64,000 bases of DNA from Actinomadura physcomitrii (GTDB lineage: Bacteria > Actinomycetota > Actinomycetes > Streptosporangiales > Streptosporangiaceae), in NCBI RefSeq assembly GCF_008923205.2, contig NZ_WBMS02000027.1, forward strand, positions 62,001 to 126,000, read 5' to 3'. The position numbers and the translations under genes were made by a program. The first letter of the stretch is position 1. The number at the start of each line of letters is the position of its first letter. The notes under the pieces were generated by a model, which was not told the origin of the DNA, made no database searches, and saw only the letters and a list, made by a program, of their open reading frames with translations. Of the stretch, positions 41,961-52,511 are shown one piece after another.

Positions 41961-41973
41961 GAAAAACGATAGC
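41943..41973. promoter_or_regulatory. Inverted repeat spanning the overlapping EamA and MocR starts
   Basis: GCTATC (41943-41948) and GATAGC (41968-41973) flank the shared CATG. Each arm contains part of a possible -10 for one gene: TATCTT (41945-41950) for MocR and TATCGT, read on the minus strand, for EamA. It is a likely site for MocR binding and mutual control. Confidence 0.55.
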
Positions 41974-43347
41974 AGTGTGGCGGCGCTCGCCGACGCGCTG
42001 CGCGCCGAGGTCGGCCGGCTGAGCCCGGGCGAGCGGCTCCCGTCCAGCCGGGCGCTGGTCGAGCGGCACCGCGTCAGCCCTGTCACGGTGTCGCGGGCGA
42101 TCGGGCTGCTCGCCGCCGAGGGGCTGGTCGTCACGCGCCCGGGCGCGGGCGCGTTCGCCACGCGCCGGCCGTCCTCCGCGTCCGAGCCCGCCGATTACGG
42201 CTGGCAGGCGGTGCCGCTCGCCGGCCGCGCGGTGGACGCGGCGGGCGTGTCCTGGCTGCTCACCCCGCCGCCGGACGGGACCGTCCCGCTCAGCGGCGGC
42301 TACCCGCACCCGGGCCTGCAGCCGGTCCGCGCCCTGGCGGACGCCGCGGCGCGGGCCGCGCGGCGCCCGAGCGCCTGGGACATGCCCCGGCTCGGCGGGG
42401 TGCCCGAGCTGCGCGCCTGGTTCGCCCGCGCGGTCGGCGGCGGCGTGTCCCCCGGCGACGTGACCATCGCCGACGGCGGGCAGCAGTCGCTGACGACCGT
42501 GCTGCGGGCGCTGCTCCCGCCCGGCGCGCCGCTCCTGGTCGAGTCGCCGACCTACCTCGGCGTGCTCGCCGTCGCGCGGGCGAGCGGGCTGCGGCCCGTC
42601 CCGGTGCCGGTGGACGGCGACGGCGTCCGGCCCGACCTGCTCGCCGAGGCGTTCGCGATGAGCGGCGCGCGGGCGTTCTACTGCCAGCCCGCGTTCCACA
42701 ACCCGAGCGGGGCGGTGCTGAGCGCGCAGCGGCGCGGGCGGGTCCTCGACGTCGCGCGCGCCGCCGGCGCCTTCGTCGTCGAGGACGACTACGCACGGCA
42801 CCTCGGCATCGACCCGCCCCCGCCGCCGCTGGTCGCGCAGGACGCCGACGGCCGGGTCGTGCACATCGCCTCGCTGACCAAGGCCACCGCGCCGAGCCTG
42901 CGGATCGCCGCGGTGATCGCGCGCGGGCCGGTCGCCGAGCGGATCCGCGCGACGCAGCTCGTCGAGGGGTTCTTCCCGGCCCGGCCGCTGCAGGAGACGC
43001 TGCTCGAGCTCGTCAGCTCGCCCGGCTGGCCGCGGCACCTGCGGGCGCTCCGGGCGGCGCTGCCGGCGCGCCGGGACGCGCTGCGCGCCGCGCTCGCCCG
43101 GGAGCTGCCGGAGCTGCGGGCGAACCGCCCGGCGGGCGGCCTGCACCTGTGGGTCCGGCTGCCGGACGGCCTCGACGACGTCGCGGTCGCCGAGGCCGCC
43201 CTGCGCGCCGGCGTGCTGGTCAGCGCCGGGCGCCCGTTCTTCCCCGCCGAGCCTCCCGGCGCGTACCTGCGGCTGAGCTACGGCAGCGCGGCGTCGGAGG
43301 CGGAGCTGGCGGAGGGCGTCCGGCGCCTCGCCACCGTGCTGCGCTGA
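41959..43347 (+). CDS. MocR-type GntR/aminotransferase regulator
   Basis: 462 residues. N-terminal GntR winged helix (about 1-75, LSPGERLPSSRALVERHRVS followed by VTVSRAIGLLAAEG) joined to a fold-type I aminotransferase domain. The PLP lysine is in IASLTKATAPSLRIA; HNPSGAVLS and VVEDDYARHLG are typical cofactor-pocket segments. MocR proteins sense PLP or amines and regulate a neighbouring gene, here most likely the divergent EamA exporter. Start ATG at 41959 overlaps the other gene's start codon. Confidence 0.92.
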   Translation: MKNDSSVAALADALRAEVGRLSPGERLPSSRALVERHRVSPVTVSRAIGLLAAEGLVVTRPGAGAFATRRPSSASEPADYGWQAVPLAGRAVDAAGVSWLLTPPPDGTVPLSGGYPHPGLQPVRALADAAARAARRPSAWDMPRLGGVPELRAWFARAVGGGVSPGDVTIADGGQQSLTTVLRALLPPGAPLLVESPTYLGVLAVARASGLRPVPVPVDGDGVRPDLLAEAFAMSGARAFYCQPAFHNPSGAVLSAQRRGRVLDVARAAGAFVVEDDYARHLGIDPPPPPLVAQDADGRVVHIASLTKATAPSLRIAAVIARGPVAERIRATQLVEGFFPARPLQETLLELVSSPGWPRHLRALRAALPARRDALRAALARELPELRANRPAGGLHLWVRLPDGLDDVAVAEAALRAGVLVSAGRPFFPAEPPGAYLRLSYGSAASEAELAEGVRRLATVLR

Positions 43348-43359
43348 CGTCCCGCCCGG

Positions 43360-43629
43360 TCATCGGGACCCTCCCAGAGGACGGACGATCCGGGCCGAGG
43401 GCGCGGCGGCGCCCTGGGAGCGGGCGGGCTCGGGGCGGCGGACCGGACGCGCCGGAAGCAGGTCTCGGAGCAGGGCCCGGAGCCGTGCGCGCCGCCGCGC
43501 GGCGCGGTCCCCCGCGAGGGCGCCGGCGGCGAGCCGCACTTGGACGAGGTCGGCCTGAAGTTGCGCGTACTCCCGCTCGGCCCAGGCGTGCCGGGTCGCG
43601 GGACCGGCCAGGTACGGCAGCGCGTTCAT
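43360..43629 (-). CDS. Hypothetical protein, 89 residues, arginine-rich
   Basis: MNALPYLAGPATRHAWAERE begins a helical, possibly coiled segment (EYAQLQADLVQVRLAAGAL), followed by an arginine-rich region and a Pro/Ala tail. A good ribosome site GGGAGG precedes the ATG at 43629, and GC3 bias is strong, so I take it as real. It is divergent from the CGNR gene and convergent with the MocR gene. No family recognised. The basic tail could bind nucleic acid, but that is a guess. Confidence 0.6.
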   Translation of the reverse strand: MNALPYLAGPATRHAWAEREYAQLQADLVQVRLAAGALAGDRAARRRARLRALLRDLLPARPVRRPEPARSQGAAAPSARIVRPLGGSR

Positions 43630-43750
43630 CGCGCCTCCCTTCGTTGACACCAGTGAAACCGTAACGGCGGTGTCGGAATTGTACAACCAGCAAAAGCCGT
43701 TTACCGGTGTCGATGGTTGGTACGCTGCTCACGGACGGGTGGAGGGACCG

Positions 43751-44332
43751 ATGGCCGACGCGCAGACCGACGACCCGGCGCAGACCGGCGGCGCCCCGCG
43801 GGCCGCCGACCCGGCGCTGCTGCTGCGGGACTTCGTCAACACGCTGAACCTCGACGCCGGCACCGACGGCCTCCCCACCCCGGAGGCGCTGGCCGGATGG
43901 CTGGCCGGGCGCGGGCTCGTCCCGGCCGGGACGCCCGCCGGCGCCGCCGACCTCGGCACCGCGCTCACCCTGCGCGGGGGCCTGCGCGAGGCGATGGCCG
44001 CCCACCACGGGCCGCAGGACGCCGACGCGCCCGGCGAGCTGGAGGACGCGCTGTCCGCGCTGCCGCTGCGGGTCGGCCTCGCCGGGCAGCGGCCCGCGCT
44101 CGTCCCGCTCGACCCGCCCGCGACCGCCGCCGCCGGGCTCGCCCGCATCGCCGCCGCGATCGTGGACGCGGCCGCCGCCGGGACCTGGCCGCGCCTCAAG
44201 GTCTGCCAGGAGGACACCTGCCGCTGGGCGTTCCTCGACACGTCCAAGAACCGGTCGCGGTCCTGGTGCTCGATGCGCACCTGCGGCAACCGGACCAAGA
44301 CCCGCGCCTACCGGGCCCGCAACCGCGCCTGA
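43751..44332 (+). CDS. CGNR zinc-finger protein
   Basis: 193 residues. The N-terminal domain begins LLLRDFVNTLNLDAGTDGLP, as in the ABATE/DUF1470 family. The C-terminal zinc finger is KVCQEDTCRWAFLDTSKNRS followed by WCSMRTCGNRTKTRAYR, with the CGNR signature. These proteins are presumed DNA-binding stress regulators. ATG at 43751 with GGAGGG upstream; earlier in-frame codons from 43670 lack a ribosome site. Confidence 0.88.
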   Translation: MADAQTDDPAQTGGAPRAADPALLLRDFVNTLNLDAGTDGLPTPEALAGWLAGRGLVPAGTPAGAADLGTALTLRGGLREAMAAHHGPQDADAPGELEDALSALPLRVGLAGQRPALVPLDPPATAAAGLARIAAAIVDAAAAGTWPRLKVCQEDTCRWAFLDTSKNRSRSWCSMRTCGNRTKTRAYRARNRA

Positions 44333-44384
44333 GGCGCCGCCCGGGCCTAGGGTGTGCGGTGATCGTCCAGGAGAGGGGGCTGCC

Positions 44385-44939
44385 ATGACCGCCGGTGGGG
44401 CCGATGCGGGGGTGCGGGAGGCGCGGCGCGCGGACGCGGCCGCCGTCGCCGACATCCAGGTGCGCGCCTGGCGGCACGGCTACCGCGACCTGCTCCCCGC
44501 CGGCGTCCTGGACCGGGTGACCGGCCCGGACGCGCTGGAGGCGTGGCGGGAGCGCTGGGCGGACGCGGCGGCGAACCCGCCGAGCCCGCGGCACCGGCTG
44601 CTCGTCGCGGTCGCGTCCGACCTGGTCGTGGGGTTCGCGGCGCACGCCCCCGCCGAGGACCCCGACCTGGACCCGGCGACCACCGCCGAGCTGATCACGC
44701 TGCTGGTCGACCCGCTGCACGCCCGGGAAGGGCACGGCAGCCGGCTGCTCGCCGCCACCGTCGACCTGCTCCGCGAGGCCGGCTTCACCACCCTGACCAG
44801 CTGGGCGTTCGAGCAGGACGAGGTCACCCGGGCGTTCCTCGGCGGCGCCGGCTGGGCGCCCGACGGGACGGCCCGCACCCTCGACATGGGCGAGCCCGTC
44901 CGGCAGATCCGGCTGCACACCGACATCGGCGTTCCGTAG
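44385..44939 (+). CDS. GNAT family N-acetyltransferase
   Basis: 184 residues. REARRADAAAVADIQVRAWR is the first strand and helix. The acetyl-CoA loop region is LLVDPLHAREGHGSRLLAAT (R/Q-x-x-G-x-G/A pattern), and TSWAFEQDEVTRAFLGGAGW is the C-terminal strand and helix. The acceptor is unknown. The ATG at 44385 is preceded by GAGAGGGGG; a TAGGGT hexamer at 44349-44354 is a possible -10. The downstream MFS gene has its own promoter. Confidence 0.85.
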   Translation: MTAGGADAGVREARRADAAAVADIQVRAWRHGYRDLLPAGVLDRVTGPDALEAWRERWADAAANPPSPRHRLLVAVASDLVVGFAAHAPAEDPDLDPATTAELITLLVDPLHAREGHGSRLLAATVDLLREAGFTTLTSWAFEQDEVTRAFLGGAGWAPDGTARTLDMGEPVRQIRLHTDIGVP

Positions 44940-44970
44940 GGGCCGGTGAGGGGCACGGCCCGTCCGGCCA

Positions 44971-44976
44971 TATCGT
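44971..44976 (+). promoter_or_regulatory. -10 element of leaderless MFS gene
   Basis: TATCGT ends seven bases before the GTG start at 44984 and resembles the hexamers at the EamA/MocR starts. Confidence 0.5.
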
Positions 44977-44983
44977 TGAGGCC

Positions 44984-46648
44984 GTGCCCGAGTCCACCTC
45001 CCTGACGCCGCATGCCCCGGCGACGCCGCCGCGCGCCGACCACCGCCGCTGGCTCGGCATGGTCGTCATGAGCCTGGGCGTCTCGCTGGTCGTGGTGGAC
45101 GCCACCATCGTCGGCGTGCTGCTGCCGCGGATCGTGTCCGACCTGGACCTGACGACCGCCGGCGCGGAGTGGATCACCTCGGTGTACGCGCTGGTGTTCG
45201 CCGCGCTGCTGATCCCGTTCGGCCGGGCCGGCGACCTGTTCGGGCGGCGCCGGATGTTCGTGCTCGGCACGGCGGTGTTCGCGGTCGCGAGCCTGGCCGC
45301 CGCGGCGGCGGGCGGCGGCGGCGCGCTGGTGGCCGCGCGGGCCGCGCAGGGCGTCGGCGCGTCGATGATCATGCCCGCGACGCTGTCCACCGTGAACGCG
45401 GTGTTCACCGGACGGGACCGTGCCGTCGCGTTCGGGATCTGGGGCTCGATGATCAGCGGGATGGCCGCGCTCGGGCCGCTGCTCGGCGGGGCCGTCGCGA
45501 CCGGCGGCGGCTGGCGCTGGGCCTTCGGGATCAACGTGCCGCTCGGCGCGGCGCTCATCGCGGGCGCGTTCCGGCTGATGCCGGAGACCCGCGCGGCGGG
45601 CGCCGCCGCGCACGGGGCGCTGCGCGAGATCGACTGGCCGGGCGCGGGGCTGTCCGCGCTCGGGCTCGCCGCGCTGGTGTGCGGGCTGATCGAGGGCCAG
45701 ACGTACGGCTGGTGGGCGGCCACCCGGCGGTTCTCGGCGGCCGGGTTCGACTGGCCGGGCACCGCGCTGTCGCCCGTCCCGGTCGTGATCGCGCTCGGCG
45801 CCGTGCTGCTCGCGGCGCTGGTGGTCGTCGAGCGGTCGCGGGCCGCGGCGGGCCGCCCGGTCATGCTGGATTTCGAGCTGTTCCGGATCCCGAACTTCCG
45901 GCACGGCAACCTCGCCTCGTCCCTGATCAACGTCGGCGAGCTGGGGCTGCTGTTCGTCCTGCCGCTGTTCCTGCTCGGCGTGCACGGCACGAACCCGCTG
46001 CAGATCAGCGTCGCGATCCTGCCGCTGGCCGTCGGCGCGTTCCTCACCGGCGGCTACGCGGGCAGGCTCGCCAACAAGCGCGGCGCGCACCGGGTCGTCC
46101 AGATCGGCATGGTGCTGGAGGTCGCCGCCGTCCTCGCCCTCGCCGTCACCGTGTCGGCGACCACCGGCGGGTTCGGGCTCGCGCCCTGGATGCTGCTGTA
46201 CGGCCTCGGCCTCGGCCTGACGTCGGCGCAGCTCACGAACGTGTCGCTCGCCGACGTCCCGCCGGCGCGGGCGGGGCAGGCGTCCGGCACGCAGTCCACC
46301 GCGCGGCAGGTCGGCGCGGCCCTCGGCATCGCGCTGATCGGGACGGTGTTCGCCACGGGCCTCGGGCACGCGATGAGCGACCGGCTCGCCGGGACGTCGC
46401 TGACGCCGGCCGAGCAGGCGTCGGTGACCCGGCACCTGCGCGAGAGCGCCGGCACGTACGGACGTGATCTTCACGACAGTCCCGGCATGGCGGTCGAGGC
46501 GCACGCGGCGGACGCGAGCCTCGCCGTCGCGACCAGGCACGCCGCGCTCGCGACCGCGGCGATCCTCGCCGCGGGGCTGGCCCTGTCGCTGCGCCTGCGC
46601 CCGAGCACTGATCGGCATCGGGAAGAATCGAAGCGCCAGGACGGCTGA
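44984..46648 (+). CDS. MFS transporter, DHA2/EmrB type (14 helices)
   Basis: 554 residues. Signature motif of DHA2 exporters: SLVVVDATIVGVLLPRIVSD in helix 1 and FGRAGDLFGRRRMFVLG in the first loop. About fourteen membrane helices fit drug-proton antiporters. A mid-protein insertion (QTYGWWAATRRFSAAGFDWP) is extracytoplasmic. The GTG at 44984 gives a standard N-terminus. The substrate is unknown. No TetR or MarR regulator is next to it. Confidence 0.9.
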   Translation: MPESTSLTPHAPATPPRADHRRWLGMVVMSLGVSLVVVDATIVGVLLPRIVSDLDLTTAGAEWITSVYALVFAALLIPFGRAGDLFGRRRMFVLGTAVFAVASLAAAAAGGGGALVAARAAQGVGASMIMPATLSTVNAVFTGRDRAVAFGIWGSMISGMAALGPLLGGAVATGGGWRWAFGINVPLGAALIAGAFRLMPETRAAGAAAHGALREIDWPGAGLSALGLAALVCGLIEGQTYGWWAATRRFSAAGFDWPGTALSPVPVVIALGAVLLAALVVVERSRAAAGRPVMLDFELFRIPNFRHGNLASSLINVGELGLLFVLPLFLLGVHGTNPLQISVAILPLAVGAFLTGGYAGRLANKRGAHRVVQIGMVLEVAAVLALAVTVSATTGGFGLAPWMLLYGLGLGLTSAQLTNVSLADVPPARAGQASGTQSTARQVGAALGIALIGTVFATGLGHAMSDRLAGTSLTPAEQASVTRHLRESAGTYGRDLHDSPGMAVEAHAADASLAVATRHAALATAAILAAGLALSLRLRPSTDRHREESKRQDG

Positions 46649-46698
46649 CACCCTCCGCCCCCTGCACCCCTGTCGTCCCACGAGATCGAGCGGTAACT

Positions 46699-47565
46699 GT
46701 GGCCACGCTGAACCAATGGGTCGCCGGATCCCGGCCCCGCACCCTGCCCGCGTCCCTCGTTCCCGTCGTCGTCGGAACGGGCGTCGCCATCGGCGTCGAC
46801 CACGCCATCTGGTGGCGGGCGCTGCTGGCGGCGTTCGTCGCGCTCGTCCTGCAGATCGGCGTGAACTACTCCAACGACTACAGCGACGGCATCCGCGGCA
46901 CCGACGAGGACCGCGTCGGCCCGCTGCGCCTCGTCGGCTCGAAGGCCGCGCCGCCCGGGCAGGTGCTCGCCGCCGCGCTCGGCTGCTTCCTCGCCGCCGC
47001 CGTGGCCGGGCTGGTGCTCGCCGCCGTCACCACCTGGTGGCTGCTGCTGGTCGGCGCCGTCGCGATCCTCGCCGCCTGGTTCTACACCGGCGGCAAGACC
47101 CCCTACGGCTACCGTGCCCTCGGCGAGGTGTCGGTCTTCGTGTTCTTCGGCCTCGTCGCCGTCGTCGGGACCGTGTACGTGCAGGCCGAGGAGCTGCCGT
47201 GGGAGGGCTGGGTGGCGGCGGTGCCGGTCGGCCTGCTCGCCTGCGCGCTGCTGGTCGCCAACAACCTGCGCGACATCCCCACCGACCGCGAGTCCGGCAA
47301 GCGGACCCTCGCGGTCGTCCTCGGCGACCGCCGGACCCGGCTCCTGTACGCCGCGTGCGCCGCGCTGCCGTTCATGTTCGTGCTGGCGCTCGCCGCGCCG
47401 CACCCGTGGGTGCTGATCGCGCTGCTCGCGGCGCCGCTGTCGATCCCGCCGACGCAGAAGGTGCTGGGCGGGGCGGCCGGCCCGGCCCTGATCCCGGTGC
47501 TGGGCGAGACCGGCCGCCTCCAGATCGCCTACGGGGTGCTGCTCGCCATCGGCCTGGCGCTCTGA
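46699..47565 (+). CDS. menA: 1,4-dihydroxy-2-naphthoate polyprenyltransferase
   Basis: 288 residues, integral membrane prenyltransferase of the menaquinone pathway. The two Asp-rich motifs are NYSNDYSDGIRG and NNLRDIPTDRESGKRT. The N-terminus WVAGSRPRTLPASLVPVVVG is typical of MenA and helps separate it from UbiA and heme O synthase. GTG start at 46699, 50 bases after the MFS stop. Other men genes are not in this window. It is convergent with ung. Confidence 0.93.
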   Translation: MATLNQWVAGSRPRTLPASLVPVVVGTGVAIGVDHAIWWRALLAAFVALVLQIGVNYSNDYSDGIRGTDEDRVGPLRLVGSKAAPPGQVLAAALGCFLAAAVAGLVLAAVTTWWLLLVGAVAILAAWFYTGGKTPYGYRALGEVSVFVFFGLVAVVGTVYVQAEELPWEGWVAAVPVGLLACALLVANNLRDIPTDRESGKRTLAVVLGDRRTRLLYAACAALPFMFVLALAAPHPWVLIALLAAPLSIPPTQKVLGGAAGPALIPVLGETGRLQIAYGVLLAIGLAL

Positions 47566-47593
47566 GCCGGGCGCGGCGCTCAGGCCGCCGCGG

Positions 47594-48274
47594 TCAGGCG
47601 AGGCTCCAGTCGATCTCGGGCTGGCCGGCGTCGACGAGCGCCTTGTTCACGGCGCTGAACGGGCGCGTCCCGAAGAACTTCTTCGCGCTCAGCGGGCTCG
47701 GGTGCGCGGACTCGATCACGGTGTGCTGCGGGCCGGTGACGAGCCGCGCCTTCTTGCGCGCGTACGCGCCCCACAGCACGAACACGACGCGGTCGGTCTT
47801 GTCGTTCAGCGCGCGGATCGCGGCGTCGGTGAAGTCCTCCCAGCCCTTGCCCGCGTGCGACCCGGCCTCCCCGCCGCGCACGGTCAGCACCGCGTTCAGC
47901 AGCAGGACGCCCTGGTCGGCCCACGGGGTGAGGTCGCCGGACACGGCGGGCGGGATCTCCAGGTCGGACGCCATCTCCTTGTAGATGTTGCGCAGCGACG
48001 GCGGCAGCCGGACGCCGTCGCGGACGCTGAAGCTGAGCCCGTGCGCCTGGCCCGGGCCGTGGTACGGGTCCTGGCCGAGGATCAGCACACGGGCCCGGTC
48101 GTACGGGCAGTGCCGGAACGCGTTGAACAGGTCCTCGCGCGGGGGGTACACGGTCTGCCCGTCGTACTCCCCGGCCACGAAGGCGCCCAGCGCGGCGGTG
48201 GCGGCCGGGTCGAGCAGCGGGTCGAGCCGCTGCCGCCAGTCGCCGGGGAGCAGTTCCATCAGGTCGAGGGACAT
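47594..48274 (-). CDS. ung: Uracil-DNA glycosylase
   Basis: 226 residues, family 1 UDG. Catalytic motif GQDPYHGPGQAHGLSFSV with Asp69 as the water-activating residue, and the DNA-intercalating motif HPSPLSAKKFFG with catalytic His191. VLLLNAVLTV and VFVLWGAYARKK are the other conserved strands. Start ATG at 48274; the open frame runs further through the 55-bp tandem repeats upstream, but that part is not protein-like. Its promoter region contains those repeats. Confidence 0.96.
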   Translation of the reverse strand: MSLDLMELLPGDWRQRLDPLLDPAATAALGAFVAGEYDGQTVYPPREDLFNAFRHCPYDRARVLILGQDPYHGPGQAHGLSFSVRDGVRLPPSLRNIYKEMASDLEIPPAVSGDLTPWADQGVLLLNAVLTVRGGEAGSHAGKGWEDFTDAAIRALNDKTDRVVFVLWGAYARKKARLVTGPQHTVIESAHPSPLSAKKFFGTRPFSAVNKALVDAGQPEIDWSLA

Positions 48275-48328
48275 CGTCCGTGCCTCCGGGGAAGGTGATC
48301 TCCAGTTGAGGGAACAGTAGCGTTGCCC

Positions 48329-48511
48329 ACTGACACGCCGGAGGCGATCGGGGGGAGTGGGGGGTCGACCCCCCTCGAACAGTACTGACACGCCGGAGGC
48401 GATCGGGGGGAGTGGGGGGTCGACCCCCCTCGAACAGTACCGACACGCCGGAGGCGATCGGGGGGAGTGGAGGGTCGACCCCCCTCGGGCAGTACCGACA
48501 CGCTGGGGGCG
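48329..48511. repeat. Tandem array of a 55-bp unit (3.3 copies)
   Basis: Copies start at 48329, 48384 and 48439, with a partial copy at 48494-48511. Copies 1 and 2 are identical; copy 3 has a few changes. Each unit contains GGGGGGTCGACCCCCC, a perfect 16-bp palindrome in copies 1 and 2 and imperfect in copy 3. The array fills the divergent ung-modA spacer, so it could affect both promoters. Confidence 0.92.
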
Positions 48512-48540
48512 TAATGCTCGGGACGGGCCGGGGGCGTCCC

Positions 48541-48546
48541 TAGGAT
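48541..48546 (+). promoter_or_regulatory. -10 element of leaderless modA-like gene
   Basis: TAGGAT, a standard actinobacterial -10 hexamer, ends eight bases before the ATG at 48555. Confidence 0.55.
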
Positions 48547-48554
48547 GCTGCGAT

Positions 48555-49352
48555 ATGCCCGATTCCCCCCGAGCGCGCCTCAGCGGCGCCGTCGGGCGTG
48601 CCCGCGCGTCCGCCCTGCTCGTCCCGGTCCTGCTGCTCGGCCTCGCCGCCGGGTGCGGCGGGTCGTCCGGGCCGGTGACGCTGACGGTGCTGGCGTCCTC
48701 GTCGCTGACCGAGGTGCTCGGCGAGATGGGCACGGCCTACCGCCAGTCGCATCCGGACGTGCGGGTGCGGGCGGAGTTCGGCGGCTCGGCGGAGATGGCC
48801 GAGCGGCTCTCCGAGCGCGACCCCGGCGACGTGCTCGCCACCGCGGACACCGCGAGCCTCGACCAGGCCGGCATGTACCTCGACGGCCACCGCCGCGCCG
48901 TCGCCGGGAACTCGCTCACCATCGCCGTCGGCCCCGGCAACCCCAGGCGCATCCGCGGCCTGGACGACCTGGAACGGCGCGGGCTGCGCGTCGTCGCGGG
49001 CGCCTCGTCGGTGCCGATCGGCCGCTACACCCGCCAGGCGTTCGCGAAGGCGGGGGTGCGTGTCCGGACGAGCGCCGAGGAGATCAGCTCACGGGCCGTG
49101 CTGGACCAGATCCGTGTCGGCGACGCCGACGCCGGTGTGGTCTACGTCACCGACCTGCGGTCCGCCGGGGTCGCGGTCAGCAGCGTTCCGATCCCGGCCG
49201 CCGACAACGTCACCGCGACCTATTCCGCGGCGGCCGTCAAGGGCGGGCCGCACCGCCGCGACGCCGACGAGTTCGTATCCTGGCTGGTCACGCCCGAGGC
49301 GCAGGCACTGTTCCACAAGTACGGGTTCACCACCCCCGTCGCGCCGCAGTGA
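48555..49352 (+). CDS. modA: Molybdate ABC transporter substrate-binding lipoprotein (orphan)
   Basis: 265 residues. Lipoprotein signal with lipobox ending AAGC (Cys34). The mature protein follows the ModA pattern: LTVLASSSLTEVLGEMGTAY, DVRVRAEFGGSAEMAERLSE, VGDADAGVVYVTDL and EAQALFHKYGFT. It would bind molybdate or tungstate outside the membrane. No modB or modC is next to it; the next gene is ftsH, so it is an orphan here. It appears leaderless. Confidence 0.88.
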   Translation: MPDSPRARLSGAVGRARASALLVPVLLLGLAAGCGGSSGPVTLTVLASSSLTEVLGEMGTAYRQSHPDVRVRAEFGGSAEMAERLSERDPGDVLATADTASLDQAGMYLDGHRRAVAGNSLTIAVGPGNPRRIRGLDDLERRGLRVVAGASSVPIGRYTRQAFAKAGVRVRTSAEEISSRAVLDQIRVGDADAGVVYVTDLRSAGVAVSSVPIPAADNVTATYSAAAVKGGPHRRDADEFVSWLVTPEAQALFHKYGFTTPVAPQ

Positions 49353-49503
49353 CCCGGGACACACCCGGAGTGTGCGTTCGCCCACCGCTGATACGGCACG
49401 GGAACGTCTCGTAGCGGAATCCCGTTTACCTCCCCGGAGCCCCGAACCGGGACCCCGCTGAAGCCGATCGCTCGTGCCACCCGCGAGCGATGCGTACCGG
49501 GAG

Positions 49504-51560
<2,057 letters not shown>

Positions 51561-51564
<4 letters not shown>

Positions 51565-52412
51565 CCCGCGCCGACGCGAGGCAGGCCGATCGGGTTCGGG
51601 AAGGGCATCTCCCCCGCATCGGCCACCGCCTCCGCCGCGGGCATCAGGAGGTCGTAGAGGGCCTTCGGGTCGTCCAGGACGCGGTACGGCGGCGCGGCGA
51701 GGGCGTCGGTGCGCTCCTCGACGCGGGCCTTGAGGGCGCGTCCCGCGTCGGTCGCGGCACCGCCGTCCACGAGGCCGCGGGCCGCGAGGGCGCCGGCCGC
51801 TTCGTCCCACTGCTCCCGCGTCCATCCCCGGCTCAGCAGCATCAGGTCAGGGGTGACCGCGCCGACGGCGGCGGCGAGGACGTTCGAGGTCAGGCCGTCG
51901 AGGCCCTCGCTCGTCAGGACGGCCACATGCCCGTCGCCGCGGTGCTCGCGCAGCGCCGTCGCGGCCTGCCAGAGCGCCTCGACCGGGTCGTCCGGGACGT
52001 CCAGGTCGCGGTTCGCGCCGAACAGCGGACGGCCCGCCGCGTCCGCCGCCTCGACCGCCCGGCGCAGCGGCGGCGCCGCGCCGGCGGCGATCCGCTCGAT
52101 GCCCGGCACGATCCTGCGCAGGGCCCGCGCCGCCGCGGCGCCCCGCGCCGCGAGGATGCTCGCGGGCGAGGCGAAACGCCACGCGTCCGGGACGGCCCGC
52201 CGCACCCGGGACGGATGGAACCCGAAGAACGTCGCCTCGACCACGCCCGCCGGCACCGCGCCGAGCGGGGCGGCGCGGCTGCCGAAGTAGCCCATCCAGA
52301 AGCCCTTCAGCCCCACGTCCTTGTTCGCCGCCAGGCACTCCGGCGAGAAGTACGTCACCGCGTGCAGCGGCTCCAGGACCGTCCACAGGTCGCGCGCGAT
52401 CGAGTCGTCCAC
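51561..52412 (-). CDS. SCO6745 family protein (SalK-like)
   Basis: 283 residues. The order of segments (LEPLHAVTYFSPECLAANKD, GFWMGYFGSRAAPLG, VVEATFFGFHPSRVRRAVPD) is characteristic of this actinobacterial family, which has a helical N-terminal part and a winged-helix-like C-terminal part (REQWDEAAGALAARGLVDGG). Function unknown; some members lie in antibiotic clusters. Start at 52412. The stop overlaps the ftsH stop by four bases on the opposite strand. It is divergent from the sigma-factor gene. Confidence 0.82.
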
Positions 52413-52511
52413 CCGACGAACGGTAAACGCTTCCTCCGGCGCGCGACAAACCGGTCACATCCGGCGCGCCCGATCCGTCAGTGTGGTGGAACGCGGTGAC
52501 GAGGGGGGACG

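Noticed and set aside
48275..48733. Extended N-terminus of Ung through the 55-bp repeats
   Set aside because: The frame is open only because the repeats lack stops; the ATG at 48274 gives the normal Ung length of 226 residues.
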